Source of the DNA: Marisa cornuarietis
Taxonomy: Eukaryota > Mollusca > Gastropoda > Architaenioglossa > Ampullariidae
NCBI GenBank assembly: GCA_004794655.1
Contig: SMMW01000001.1
Coordinates: 20,532,501-20,596,500, forward strand
Direction: 5' to 3'
DNA: 64,000 nt
In this document: positions 49,675 to 61,274 of the stretch, in pieces
How positions within the stretch are numbered: the stretch's first letter is position 1
How the letters are laid out: every line of letters starts with the position of its first letter
The notes under the pieces: model-generated
Told to the model about the DNA's origin: nothing
Databases searched by the model: none
The model's input: only the letters and a program-made list of their open reading frames with translations
Made by a program: the position numbers and the translations under genes

Positions 49675-49830
49675 CAGAGCGGTCCAGTGGTGCAAAGGCT
49701 TGTCACGAGTGTGATAATCGGTTGTCCTGGATTCAGATCTCGTCTCAGGCACGCTGTTCTTTCACTGCATGTAACACCTGTTTACAGGGCGTTCTGCTTT
49801 GCCATGATATAGTCTTGTGCTGAGAACACC
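49675..49830 (+). mobile_element. tRNA-derived SINE-like element
   Basis: An A-box-like GGTCCAGTGGT at 49681-49691 and a B-box-like GGATTCAGATC (about 49730-49740), some 50 bases apart, give the layout of an internal Pol III promoter. The text after the B box (TCTCGTCTCAGGC) resembles that in the element at 3560-3645. A poly-C run follows near 49835. Both promoter boxes deviate from consensus, so it is probably inactive. Confidence 0.4.
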
Positions 49831-49849
49831 AATACCCCCCCCCCCACCT

Positions 49850-50450
49850 TTAACTTAGCTACTGGGGTGGGGAGGGGACCCAAGTGACACCAGGTGTTGA
49901 AGAAACTGTCTAATCTATCACTCGCCAGCAGCATTCGTACTGTAAATCACCGAAGAAACTGAAAAAATAAGGCTTTTACAAATTAAGAATCCAGTGAAAA
50001 AAAGAACACTGAGTCTGTTCGCCGCAGTGTCAGAAAGACAATCAATTTTTCGTAATAAGTTTGGCTGGGCGGAGTGAATGATTGTAAATAATCTGCCGTG
50101 GATGTCGTAGTTTCCTTCCCTGGTATGGAAATATTTTCCCGTCGGCGATAACAACTCGTAGTTACATTCTGCTAGAGCTCTGCACGGCAGCTGAAAATGC
50201 GCCGCATCTCAGGGTGCAACGATACAACATGTAACGATAAATGCTTGCAGGAGGGAAACATGCGATTTGTCTCATTTCTCGCCTTTCAAAGACAACTTTT
50301 TAAAAACATGAAAGGTCCCACGTCTTTGTCTGTCTACTTTTATTTGTTTTGGGGGTTCTTTTAGCGGGGGAAGAGGGACATTTTGTGTTTGTCTTTCTCT
50401 CTCTATATATATATATATATATATGCGTGTTTACAGTAATAATCGGTTGT
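49850..50450. other. Intergenic, nothing convincing
   Basis: No gene. A (TA)n stub lies at 50403-50424 just before the GATA array. Confidence 0.5.
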
Positions 50451-50580
<130 letters not shown>

Positions 50581-51545
50581 TGTCTATTCGTCATACAACT
50601 TTTTATAAGTTTTTAGCTGTAACTCTGTTAAAACTTGCTCGTCATAAGTGAAATCTTCCAGATTATATATCATCAGTCTTAACACCTGTGTGGGCATCCT
50701 GCACAGTACACTACCTAGTTTTCCAGCTGTTTTAGAATTCATCTATGCTTTACTGTCATGGAGAAACATGAAATCACGGGACCACTGTCAGTATCTTAGT
50801 TGGGTGTCCTCCAGTTATCGATGCGTGACTACGCCATGGCTGGATGCTATTTCACGAAATAAATTTTCTGATATAAAAATCGAATTGAGCAGCTGTTTAC
50901 CCCGTCGGATTAATAGAATAACAAGCTAGTAAATAGACATCTCCAAACTGAAAATGAGGATGTCCGCTGTCGGCGCCATCTTTAGCACAAGATGAGGTTG
51001 ATGGCGTACAGCAGTGTGTCTGCCTCATTGCACCGCGCAAGCTCACTGGCGCTCACGTGCGAAGAGAGATGGGCTGGGAGAGTTTGTTCATTTCAGGCGA
51101 GTGAGTGTAGATCGATAAAAAGACAGCTCCCTGCGGAAATGAATTAAGGAATAAAGGGATATCGTATAAACTCAATTATCCGCCGCAGCCTCAATTACTT
51201 ATTTATGGAGAGTTTGCTCCCCTTTCTTTCTCCTGCTGTCAATCACGGGACCAACGTGCTTCCTAGCGTCTGCGTGTGCGCTCATCTTCTGAGCCATGGC
51301 AGCTGCAGGTCTTTATCGTGGAAACAATTTAAGGTGAGCCTTTGTTTTATTGGTAATGATTTCTACTAGGCTTACCATCAACAAAAGTAAATGATGATGA
51401 TGATGATGGAAAAAACTGAGTGTGGACCGAAGAGCAGTAAATAAAAATGGCAAAGAAATTTTGCTTAGTTACGACAATATGAAACCGGAAATCCAACAAA
51501 AATAAATCCACTTTACTTAAGTCTCTCTCTCTCACTCGCGCTCAT

Positions 51546-51595
<50 letters not shown>

Positions 51596-53138
51596 ACACA
51601 CATACGCACACTTCTTTTGTCTCTCTTTATCTCTTAATACCCTTGGTAACATACAAAAGCACTTAAACGACTGCAACGTAAAATCGAAAAAAGAAAGGAA
51701 GGAAGAAAAAAATGGTTCTCTTAAAAAAAAGGTGATGGAAACATTTATGCAAAGTATCGTTGCTCGCAAACTGCAGGCGAGAGACTGCACGCGAAAACTG
51801 TTGTTAAAAGGATGCGCATTTCGCGGATGGTTAATTTCGGCCTTGCATGCGCCCAGACGCCGGGCTGAGCAATATGCCAGATTCTAATTAAGCGAAATTT
51901 GTCAGTGCTCTCCCCTCCGTCCGCAGGATGGTCCATCGTCTCAGTGTAATCTCCCTTGATGAGGCCCGCCACAGGATGCACCTCGGCAGAAACAAAACTT
52001 GCAGAAAATGCGCAGTTGAGCAAAGTTCTGAGAAGGGGTGTTGGCGACGGCGGGTTAAACGGATGGAATGGGAGGGTACTCGAGAATGAGTGAAAGAAGT
52101 AATGTGGCTTGACGGGTAACTGGGACGGCAGAACGCGAAATTAGACCATAAGATGCAAAATGTAGTGAAGGGATACTCTAAGAATGCATTATTAGTTCCT
52201 TGTACAGTGATTATACAACAGCATGGCGCATCCGCTCTGAATTGTTTTTATTCATTCATTAAACACTGCTTTAATTAACTGTTTTAATCAGTCAGACTAA
52301 TGGTTGTGTAGGTAGGGAAGTATTAAAGGTACGCGTTGTGAAATTGATCACAAGTGCTGTGGGTGCCATCTTTGACACAAGATAAACACAATGCGTCTGC
52401 TGACGTCACTGGCATGAGACTGAGAATGATGGGAAGGCTGGGGTAGGGCGTGTAAGGTGGGGGGGAAGGATGTGCTGGATGGACGGGGAAGAAGTCGATT
52501 GTCTGGGCACATGTTTCCTCCACAAGTGAAAAATTGCGGAACTCGGACGACAGGAGACAGACGACACGGGAAGCAGAGCCGCGACACAGACAGGTGAAGG
52601 AATGTGGCGACAGTGAAGCGCAGAGTGCTGGAGGTCAGAGGTGAATCGAACACCGACGAGCACAGCGACGGTTAAAATACGGCGGAGACGGAGCCGCAGG
52701 AGACTGGGGCGGCCTGTAGATGCACTGGCTGGCACGGGGGAGCGGTCGGTGCGGTTCGGTCTAGCATCATCGGTCTTCCTCGTGCGCCCATATCGACACC
52801 TAACGATTCTCTGTCACTCTTGCCATTCTTTCTTTCCGGCCTTCGTGTCTGTCTGTCTCTCCCTATGTGCTCCCTCGGTGCCCCCCCCCCTCTTTCTTTA
52901 AAGAAATTAGTAGCTTAGCGGGTGGAATAACTTTATTTGGCAGAAGGGAGTCAGAACACAGCTGACGTAAACATGTCCTTCACCTTCTTAGTCTCATTCC
53001 CAGTTATCTTAATATGAGGCGCAGGGGTTAGGATAGAATAGATTTTATTTCTAAAATACTCTCTCTCTCTCTTGCACACACACACACACAAAAGGGTGAT
53101 GGTGTTAAATATAAACATCTAATGTTTTGATAAGTTTT
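50581..53138. other. Intergenic with scattered regulatory-like motifs
   Basis: No supported gene. Holds the paired motif at 50966-50994 and 52356-52384, two TCAATTA motifs at 51172 and 51191 in a GC-richer patch with TTTATGG, a CA array (51548-51610), and a TGACGTCA CRE near 52402. ORFs at 52323-52735 (minus) overlap each other and are unrecognised. Confidence 0.45.
51548..51610. repeat. (CA)n microsatellite, interrupted
   Basis: About 30 CA units with three TA or CG interruptions at the right end. Confidence 0.95.
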
Positions 53139-53335
53139 TTCCCCCGAAAGAGCTTACGTCACCTTTGACAAGTGCCTTCTGAAAATTACAAAAATTTTGT
53201 GATCAACGTCAATTTTAATTTCCTGAATATTGTTTCAGATCATTGTAGCAAGTATTTCTGCCCAGATCATAAATAGAAACGGTGAAACTGAATTTCCTTG
53301 CCTAATCCCCTGTTGAAACGAGGTAGGTAACCGTG
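53139..53335 (-). pseudogene. Decayed L1-like reverse transcriptase fragment
   Basis: Minus-strand translation from about 53318 gives QQGIRQGNSVSPFLFMIWAE then ILATMI, stop, NNIQEIKIDVDHKIFVI. This matches the RT block of L1/Tx1-type LINEs (R-G-x-R-Q-G-D-P-L-S-P-x-L-F, then A-E-I-L-A, then I-K-G-I-x-I). Two internal stops and loss of the catalytic FADD-type motif downstream show it is dead. A SINE lies about 120 bases to the right on the same strand. Confidence 0.6.
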
Positions 53336-53459
53336 GAATAGAATTTTAAAAAATTCGCCACGTACTTCTGAACACCCGCACACCGATTAAGTTTATATCT
53401 TCATAATAATTAGTGAATAGTATTGCAGAGTATAGTCTCGTTCTTGACACACAGGTCCC

Positions 53460-53733
53460 ACAAAGGTCATTCTCTAACCTTCTTGCTAAGGTCTCTAGAG
53501 GGTGAGGTGTTGAGACCACACTCTTCACGGGGCCATTTTTTTTTCTTTTTTTGGTAAAAGAGGTGCCCATCTCCTTTCCCTCTTTACATTATCCATCCCT
53601 CTATAGAGACAGGTACCCATTCCCGACAGCTGGGTCGATTAGGGGAAGTTTTATGCGCCAAAAGGATATCGAACCAGCGAGCCTCCACATTTTGAGCGAC
53701 AATACTCTAACCACTCGGCTATCCGCTTTCCGC
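53460..53733 (-). mobile_element. tRNA-derived SINE (family A, copy 1)
   Basis: On the minus strand the head carries an A box TAGCCGAGTGG (plus 53711-53721, a full consensus match) and a near-consensus B box GGTTCGATATCC (plus 53664-53675). The body shares long stretches with the copy at 61275-61545: AGCTGGGTCGA, GAGGTGTTGAGACC and ATCTCCTTTCCCTC-type text. A T-rich expansion sits inside it at 53536-53553. It is an internally promoted retroposon that depends on a partner LINE. Confidence 0.8.
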
Positions 53734-53734
53734 T

Positions 53735-55700
53735 TTTTCCGGAGTTACAAGCTAACTTCACTGCCGTCCCTCGTCTTGAAGGTCTTAGTCCGACAGGAAA
53801 CGCAACTCTTGTTTGCTTAATCAGCGATCACTTTTACCTCGCTTCGTAAACAGACTAAAGAGCGTCAGCGTCAGCAGACGACAACCCGGGGATGAGCGCC
53901 ACTTGACCTTACGGGACGCCAGCCCTGACGTGACGAAGACGGCGTCCTGAGTGTCGTCGAGGGGGACGAGACTCCCGTCGCGAAATCCTAATGATCTCCC
54001 CTTCACTCGACGAATGTGATCTCCGCCTGTCTTTCATAGCCCATTTGTTACACGGGGGAAATGAGATGCCTACCCGCCAGCGATCTTTTCTCGTTTGCAG
54101 AAACTGTCCAAGTTTGCGATCCGCGAAGTCTTGGTAAACTTCTTTGACTGGGGCGGTGACGGCGGGAGATGAACGGAGACGAAACCTAAGGCTTTATCTG
54201 TCGACTTGTTGAAATCTCGAGATCGCGTGAGAAGAGGAGAGAACTGGCAGAAGGGCAAACCAGCCTGCCTTACCGGAAAAGAAAGAAATCACCGATTTGA
54301 TGCTGAGGTCGTGTCTTTGAAGAAACCATTTCACGACAGTTGCCTGCCTGCCCATCCGGAGGAGGCACTTCAGGTCTGACGAAGAACCCTTTGGAATTTC
54401 CGTCATAACTAATGATTCCTTTCCTTCCCCTCTGAATGACATAACACAAGAATCAGATCTCGCTGCTGGACTGTTCAAAAAGCGAGCCAGTGAAAAGCAG
54501 GATGCTTTCTCGATCGCTGGCAAGATGTGAGAGGAGGACTAGGCCTGCCTTCAGGGTCTCATGTGATAACGATCGGTTTTACATTACCTTGTGACTAAAA
54601 GAGAAACAGGACCCAACCGAAATAGCAAATGTGAAGAAATTTGTTTTTTTTTAACTTAAAAAGAGCTTCCATTAGGACACCTAATCTTCCTTCACTCCAA
54701 TAGGATGAACAGCTGAAATAAGAATTTTAAAAAATATGCTCTTAACACTAACCACTGCACACTAGCCCCCTTGTCACTAAAAACAGATAGAATAGCCTTG
54801 CATGGATATGGAAAAGGAGGTAGGCTGGTATCGAAAGGCTGAGGATGGAAGAGAGAGACCACAGCGGAACGAAAATAAACACGTGGTTTAGTACTGTTAC
54901 AAGTGAGTGCCCTCCCCATCGTCACGCAAATAAACAGTGGAGTTTCAATGACCGGCCTCCGCGCGAGGGGCGCCATCTCGCGGCTCCCACAATGAAACAG
55001 AAAGCAAGGAAGCTGGTGTCAGCAGTCACAGGACCCTCGTCACCAGGCGCGAGGGAGAGGGTACGGGTGCGTATCCAGTGGCGTTACGGTTCACGGGTAG
55101 GCTGCGACTGTTTTGTGTGTAAACAAGAGTGACAAGTGCTCACAGCCCCGTGTAGACAACAGTGCACGCCTTGCTGACTCAGACCACCCTTCGCGAAGTA
55201 GCAAACAATAGTCAACAAGCAGCCGTCAATACTACGACGATTCCGAAGCTACGTTGACTACGAAAGAGATCGCATTCTTCAACGGTTACTGAATTCACTA
55301 GCAACTACAGTGTGTCCTTTTAATGTAGAAAGTAATCTTCTCCTGCCTTGCGGCCGGTTGATACAGATAATACTTTCCCTCACACTGCCGTATTTGTTCT
55401 TCACTTCTTCCGTCATGTCAAACACACTCCCCGCTGAGACAACGCGGACACTTGGTCTCCGATTCTTCCACAGTTCTCAAATTTGATTGGCTGCATCATT
55501 TGAGACGGGGTCTTAACCACGCTGGCACATGCGCACTCGTGTCCATTGTCAGGCTTCATCGCTGCGTGTGGAACTAAACCAGTCTAATGAAAGTTCGACC
55601 TTCGCGATTTATGAATCCGACAGGAATTTACCTACTGATTACAGTTTATCCAGAATTTATTTTACCCATCGGTTACCGCTTACATTCTAGGTACTCATTC
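53735..55700. other. Intergenic, GC-richer in part
   Basis: The 54950-55130 segment is CpG-rich and includes GCGAGATGGCGCC on the minus strand (ATG at 54976), opening a 94-codon unrecognised frame. At 55485-55530 a reverse CCAAT (GATTGGCTGC) is followed by ACATGCGCAC (NRF1-like), which looks promoter-like. No gene can be assigned. Confidence 0.4.
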
Positions 55701-55706
55701 CGATAA

Positions 55707-55804
55707 GAAGTTGACATTAGACACTAAGACAGAAGTGACATTAGATGCATAGACAGACGTTGATATTAGATGCATGGACATGAGTGACATTAGACCCATA
55801 GACA
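55707..55804 (+). repeat. 24-25 bp minisatellite, four units
   Basis: Four successive units of 25, 24, 25 and 24 bases (starts 55707, 55732, 55756 and 55781) with the shared core GTGACATTAGATGCATAGAC. It ends about 85 bases before a CA array. Confidence 0.85.
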
Positions 55805-55888
55805 CAAATGGTAGGTTTAGAGTTCCTAGAGGTAGAACCACATGGTATCTGTATTCATTGATCCTCTCTACAATCCAGATACACAGTC

Positions 55889-55889
<1 letters not shown>

Positions 55890-55960
<71 letters not shown>
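55890..55960. repeat. (CA)n microsatellite
   Basis: About 35 perfect CA units. Confidence 0.97.
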
Positions 55961-55962
<2 letters not shown>

Positions 55963-56074
55963 AATGCAGATGGCGTTTCTGATTGCCTCCATCCTCTTTC
56001 CGGACAGTCCACGAATGATATTTTTGAACTGACATATCTTAAGTTGTTATATGGATGTGTACAGATTTTTAATA

Positions 56075-56079
<5 letters not shown>

Positions 56080-56105
<26 letters not shown>
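56080..56105. repeat. (GA)n microsatellite
   Basis: Thirteen perfect GA units. Confidence 0.95.
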
Positions 56106-56109
56106 CTGC

Positions 56110-59100
56110 CAGATTAAATGAACGGGGTGTGGTCAGTTTATCTTCTTTTTCTAGCCTGTGTTTATGTTTTATGTAAAGTGATGTTCTCTCCTTACCGCTG
56201 GCAGACAAAATAATTTCCTGAAATGGATTAATAAAGATACTTCGTATGTGTATTGTATTCGAGGAAACTTTACCCAGAAGGTAAGGAGAAAGGTAGCATG
56301 AATATAAACTCTGAAATGTGCCCGACTGACTACATACGATGTTTTTCCCCCCCGTTGCGAAGGTTTTATCTACTTATCTGTGAAACAGCGGTTTATTTAA
56401 ATAGAAAAGGGCTGAAGACCGGTTATGGAAGCCATTGTCTAAACTTGTGTTGAGTGTGGGAAGCAGACAGAAGAGAATAAGGGTAATGTGAGTTCGTTTT
56501 GTTTTACTTTAGACACTGCCCAACATTTTCTTTCTGATGTCATCATCCCGCTGTATTGGTCTATGCGCTCTGCTTTGATTACTTGTATATTGTTACTCGA
56601 TAGCCCCTAAACAAGAGAGAAGCGGCTCAAACAGACGCACAACACCGCCGTGCCAACACCGCCACCGACATTATCAACACGCACAGCAGACGACGCAAAG
56701 GTCGTCGCCAGGATCGATTAGCCGCCTGCCTGCAGCGACGACTGCGGCCCCGTCGTGGGTTTGCTTTCGCGTTGTTATCTGCACGTGAATGATAAACAAG
56801 AGTACATGAGAAAGCTCCTTCGGCTCTGGCGAAGGCAGAAATGGAGAGAAGGTGGAGAAAGAAAGAGTTTGGGAAAACGGGTAGACAATGTGTCATTGAT
56901 AAGTCGGGTATGGATGATGGAGGAAGTCTATACAGCAGAAGAGTGTGAATTGTTTTGCAGTAGAGTTTGATATTTACATTTTTTCTCTCTTCTTTTTCTC
57001 CTTCTAGATTTTTTTATTTTATCCTTTTTCTTTTTGTTTTCATCCTCCTTGTTCTTCTTCCTTCTCTTTCTTTCTTTGTCCCTGTGTTCGTGCGTAAAAA
57101 GAGAGAGAAAGTGAGTGTGGGGGGCTGGGTGGGTGGGGAGGTTGTAAGTCTGTTTACGCTTGTTTTTCTCGTTCCTTTCGACCTTCTCTTTTCTTTCTTG
57201 GTCATTTTCTTCCTTGCATGGTCCACCAATCCATCTTTGCTGGTACAGGGATTTGTATCTACGTAACAAGGCACTTCCAGACCCTGCAGTCTTTTTGAGA
57301 AAGTTCGGAACGACTGAGTTCGCTACGGCCTCCTCCTTCGTCTTTCTCTGCCCAGCCCCGCCAGCAGAACAGCTGCTAAGTGTCAGCATTTCCTGGCTGC
57401 CTACCTTCAGCTCTTCACCATCTCTCTGATGCCTCCCGCCTTCCTTACCCCCTATTCCACCCCACCGACCTCCGCGTGACGTATCCTTGCAAGCGCTTCC
57501 GGAAGTGAGTCCCTGAAAGGATATCCACAAACTCTTATGGAGGCGATAACGCCATTTCCCCATGAAAACAACAAAGCACATGACGTGTGAAGAATGATTC
57601 GCACCTTGCTGGCTCCGTCGTCTGCTGTGCCATTTTCTTTTCATCACGAACGAGCGGCGTAGAAGGGGCGGAAGCTGGGCAACAAAGGGGAAGAGGACGC
57701 TCAAGTTCTGGCCGGCGTCTTCGACAATCGCCGCCATCAGCGGAACGAAGCTTGCAAGATGGCGAAAATAAGTCATAATCGGCTGAAGCTGCGGCCCGTC
57801 GCTTTCCTCCGTCTCCTCTTTGATTCGGGATCAACGGGTGTGTTAGGGAAGGACGGAAACGGTGTTGGTAGCATCAGATAAAGGGCAGTGCGACCCCGCA
57901 TCCCACCCTTTCTACCATACCCCCCTTGCTCCCAACACCCGGCCACTGAGCGAAAATCATGACCGAAAACAACAGCCAACAGATGCGCTGCAGCGAAAGA
58001 ACACACATCGAAAACAAGGGAGACAAACACACGAGAAGGAAAACATAAATATTCTCTCAAGTTGTGGAAGTTGCATGTGGCATCCATCCGCAGCAGCTAT
58101 CAGCGCTCTTCGTTTCTTAATTTCCTGATTTTCCCTTTCTTTCATTTTTTTCTCTCACCTTTGCTTTTCCACCATTCAACATTGCGTCCCGCGTTTCCTT
58201 GATGACTATCTCCAGCGGGCCGGAAACTGGCAAACAGACGACAGGAACTTTCTGTTTAGATTGTGTTGTGCAAACGAGTTGGAATTAACCAAGTCTTTCT
58301 TTGAAACCCCAGTACGGGGACAAGGATTCGGAGCATGTTGGTTGGCTTTACGCCGTGTCAGCAACAATGACTTTTTCAGAGCACTTCAGAACTTACAAGG
58401 ACTCAAGGCTCACAGACTTTAATGCAGTTTTCTGCGTAAGACTTACATGAAACATTTTCTCTTTTTTTGTGTGTTGTCGTGATAAATTTACATTCTTCAA
58501 CCAATTTTATTCTTTAGAACATAAACACGTATTCGTTTCTTTCAAAGCTGAAAAATGAAGTGTTAAAATCTGCAACTCCGATTCTTTTCCTAATAAAAAT
58601 GAATGTTAGTACCAAACAGTAGATAAAGCAGTAGAGATAATAGTAGAGAAAACTTTTTAAAAAATACTTAAAAGAGAAGAGAGATTAACTGAGGAACTGT
58701 TACAAAGTTTGTCAACAAATGCAATTTTCCAATTTAATCTCACGATAAGCCAAAAAATTTATGTGAAATGTTTCTTTCATCTCACCAAGATCACGAAAGC
58801 TAATGGACAGTGGACTACAGTGACAGTTAAAATAGTAAATGAATCATGAGTTGTGCATAAAAATAAAACAGCATTAAACAGTAACAGAGAGGTAGTCGAG
58901 GTGATAGCTTCCACGCAAAAAAACCCCTTTTGCTGTAAGTAAGAACCCCGTGATTAACGTACCCGACTCGAAAACAATTTTCTTTACTGTATAATGAAGA
59001 CTTTTTCTTTCTCATTCTTCTCTTGTTCTTATCATCCGGACACGCAAGCCAAACAGTTTGTAACAGCCCAGGGAGAACAACAAATGAGTGGCTATAACAG

Positions 59101-59780
59101 GCAAAGGGTTGTTTATTTGCTCAGAAACACTCCCCCGTAGTGTTCTCCTCATTTGTATCCATGGTAAATTCTAAAATCTGTTTTGTGTTTGTTGATTCTG
59201 ATTTGTCTGGTGGACCACTAAAACAGACGGAAGTAGCGGTCGCGCGTGCGCGGTGTCACATCACGACTTATCTCGCCAGTGACCCGCCATCTTGGTAACT
59301 CCTATTCTGTGCTGACAGACAAGCTATTTCCGCCTCGGGAAATATCTATCTTGCTTGCTTTGTCGTTTTTTTCATCTCACCTACATGGTTCTAGCCACCT
59401 CGTCTGAAAGGAGTAACAGACTTACCAACGTAGGCTTGAACTATGGATCTGGCAGAAGAACTAATATCTAGCACAGTCCTTCCCTCCGCACCCTCGTCCC
59501 AACCGACCCCATGAAAGTTTTTACAATTCATTTTCACCAAGTTCTTCATTTCGGTGACTACTTGAGAATCATGCTTTGGCTGCTGCCTATAGTTTTTTTC
59601 AGATCAGATGACTGTTGATGACCTCTGACATTAATATCCTTACGAGATGTCTAGTCCTGTGTCTGACTTGCATCACCACTGTCTATAGTAGTCGGATGGC
59701 AAGTCTGATTAAATATGAACTTAAAGAATCGTATTTTCTGTATGTGACGGAGTTAGAACCAATAAAGCCACACCATCTTG
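56110..59780. other. Intergenic with a long unassigned minus-strand ORF
   Basis: A minus-strand frame runs from an ATG at 57737 (context CTGATGGCGGCG) to 56928: 269 codons. Its last 80 residues are Lys/Arg/Glu-rich because the plus strand is pyrimidine-rich there, which removes stops. The first 160 residues match no family I know. A plus-strand ATG (CAAGATGGCG, 57759) lies back-to-back with it. At 59225-59295 CGCGCGTGCGCGG (NRF1-like) lies near a reverse AAGATGGCGGG (59284-59294). The rest is AT-rich without genes. Confidence 0.35.
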
Positions 59781-59782
59781 GA

Positions 59783-59823
59783 TAATAATAATAATAATAT
59801 CGCCTCTCTCTCTCTCTCTCCTC

Positions 59824-59859
<36 letters not shown>
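59783..59859. repeat. (AAT)n, (CT)n and (TG)n cluster
   Basis: A short AAT run (59783-59799), CT (59804-59824) and TG (59824-59859) follow one another. Confidence 0.92.
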
Positions 59860-59864
59860 CAATT

Positions 59865-60645
59865 TATTTTTTAGGTCTCGAAAAACTTCTTTGTTTAACT
59901 AAATGTAAAGTCATTCAACTGTAAGATACAAACAAAAAACACATTTTAAAATAGACCGGACAAGATTTGTTGACTGATAATTTATATTTTTAAGGATCGT
60001 TAAGGAGCCGTTACTTCTGTTTCCTCCATCTCTGTTTGCCACATTTCCCTACCTGTCTGTTCTCGGTTATTCTGTTGTGGATGTAACCCACACCGCTCCA
60101 TGATCTAGTTTGCTTACGTGCTACGGTTTTCATTTCCTTCTCGCTGCTTTCCTCAGTAGAGAGATCTGGAAACCTTGGTTGAAATGATGAACGACCGTCA
60201 CGGAAGGGTGGAAAAAAACAGAGGCACAAAACTGAACCTCCGAATCGCGAAGGCATCGGAAACAGAAGAGCGTACACATGTAAATACAAGAGAAATCGCA
60301 CACGATGTTGCAGACAACAAACTTGAGATGAAAGGAAAGGCAGGCCATGCACGGCTCTCCAAATGGCCCTACAATGAGAAGTGCCTCGTTCACAACCTCC
60401 TGCTGGTCCTAACCAGACGGCGATGCCCAGGCCGTGAGAACCGTGAGCACTGCATCAGGGGCATTCCTAGCCTTGAAACCTACCTGACTGTTTGACAGTC
60501 CCAAAGGAAACTGTTAGGCGAAGCTAGACAAAACGCGTCCGTTGCTTGCGCAGGTGTGTCTGGGTTTATTTATCTCTGTTGTAAAACAAAGGTTTCCCAA
60601 CGACAGAATGAATTCAAAGCGGATCCCGCGGACAACGGCAAAACT
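59865..60645. other. Intergenic, nothing convincing
   Basis: A 106-codon plus-strand ORF (60175-60495) is hydrophilic with no stop-rich context, but I recognise no family. Overlapping minus frames are equally anonymous. Confidence 0.4.
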
Positions 60646-60658
60646 TTTCATCCCCCAC

Positions 60659-60731
60659 CTTTCAAAACAAGTTTGGCGGACGAGGTAGGTAAACTGTTTA
60701 TCGCCCGCCAGAGAGGAGTGTTTACCGCCAT
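60659..60731 (-). CDS. Candidate first coding exon (speculative)
   Basis: On the minus strand, AAGATGGCGGT places an ATG at 60731 in a YY1-type context. It opens MAVNTPLWRAINSLPTSSAK then LVLK, a basic, acid-free N-terminus resembling a mitochondrial presequence. The only nearby donor (AAAG|GTGGGG, after 60659) is weak, and without splicing the frame stops after 27 codons. The support is mainly the promoter-like motif cluster just upstream. Confidence 0.18.
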
Positions 60732-60815
60732 CTTGAAAACCATTAAGCATACTGTCACGTCACTTCCGCTCGAGACTTTGTACTCACCAACCCACGTGAG
60801 GCCAGTGATTGGCGG
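60724..60815 (-). promoter_or_regulatory. TATA-less promoter-like motif cluster
   Basis: Read on the minus strand, in order: a CCAAT box (plus 60808-60812), an E-box CACGTG (60793-60798), a composite ETS/CRE GCGGAAGTGACGT (60757-60769) and a YY1-type AAGATGGCGGT (60724-60734). All fall within 92 bases. This order is typical of housekeeping promoters in animals. Direction and activity are inferred. Confidence 0.4.
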
Positions 60816-60894
60816 CGCTTTTTTCAGCTTTGTGCGCGTGTGGTCGTTCTTCTTACGGCACGAAGGATGAGTTCTCTTTCGTTCTGCTTTCTCT

Positions 60895-60912
60895 AATTAG
60901 CTAATTAGTTAA
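60895..60912. promoter_or_regulatory. Paired TAATTAG homeodomain motifs
   Basis: TAATTAGCTAATTAGTTAAC gives two overlapping palindromic homeodomain sites eight bases apart, a spacing that could seat cooperating homeodomain proteins. Motif evidence only. Confidence 0.3.
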
Positions 60913-61274
60913 CATCCACTGCCTGCTCCCCTCCACCTGATCCACTTTCTTTCTTTCTTTGGCGCTCTCTCCACTCTTTCTCTCAATAGCTTCTTTCCAA
61001 TAGTTGCTAATTCAGCAGCCTTGGATTGTCTCAGTGGTAACAAGACAGGACCACCGAATAACAACGTGGAATTATAATAATAAATGGAATGAAGCAATTA
61101 TAGTAATGATGATGTAGAGCAGCTTTTTTTCCTCGGCGAGCTTTATGAATTTCGCACGAACGATAACAAACAACTAATTCACATCATGTGAATGATGAGA
61201 ATGTGTTCGTCTGGAGAGTATTTTAAAGTACTTATTTGACTTAGAAGATCATCACATTAACGAGAAATCGAAAA

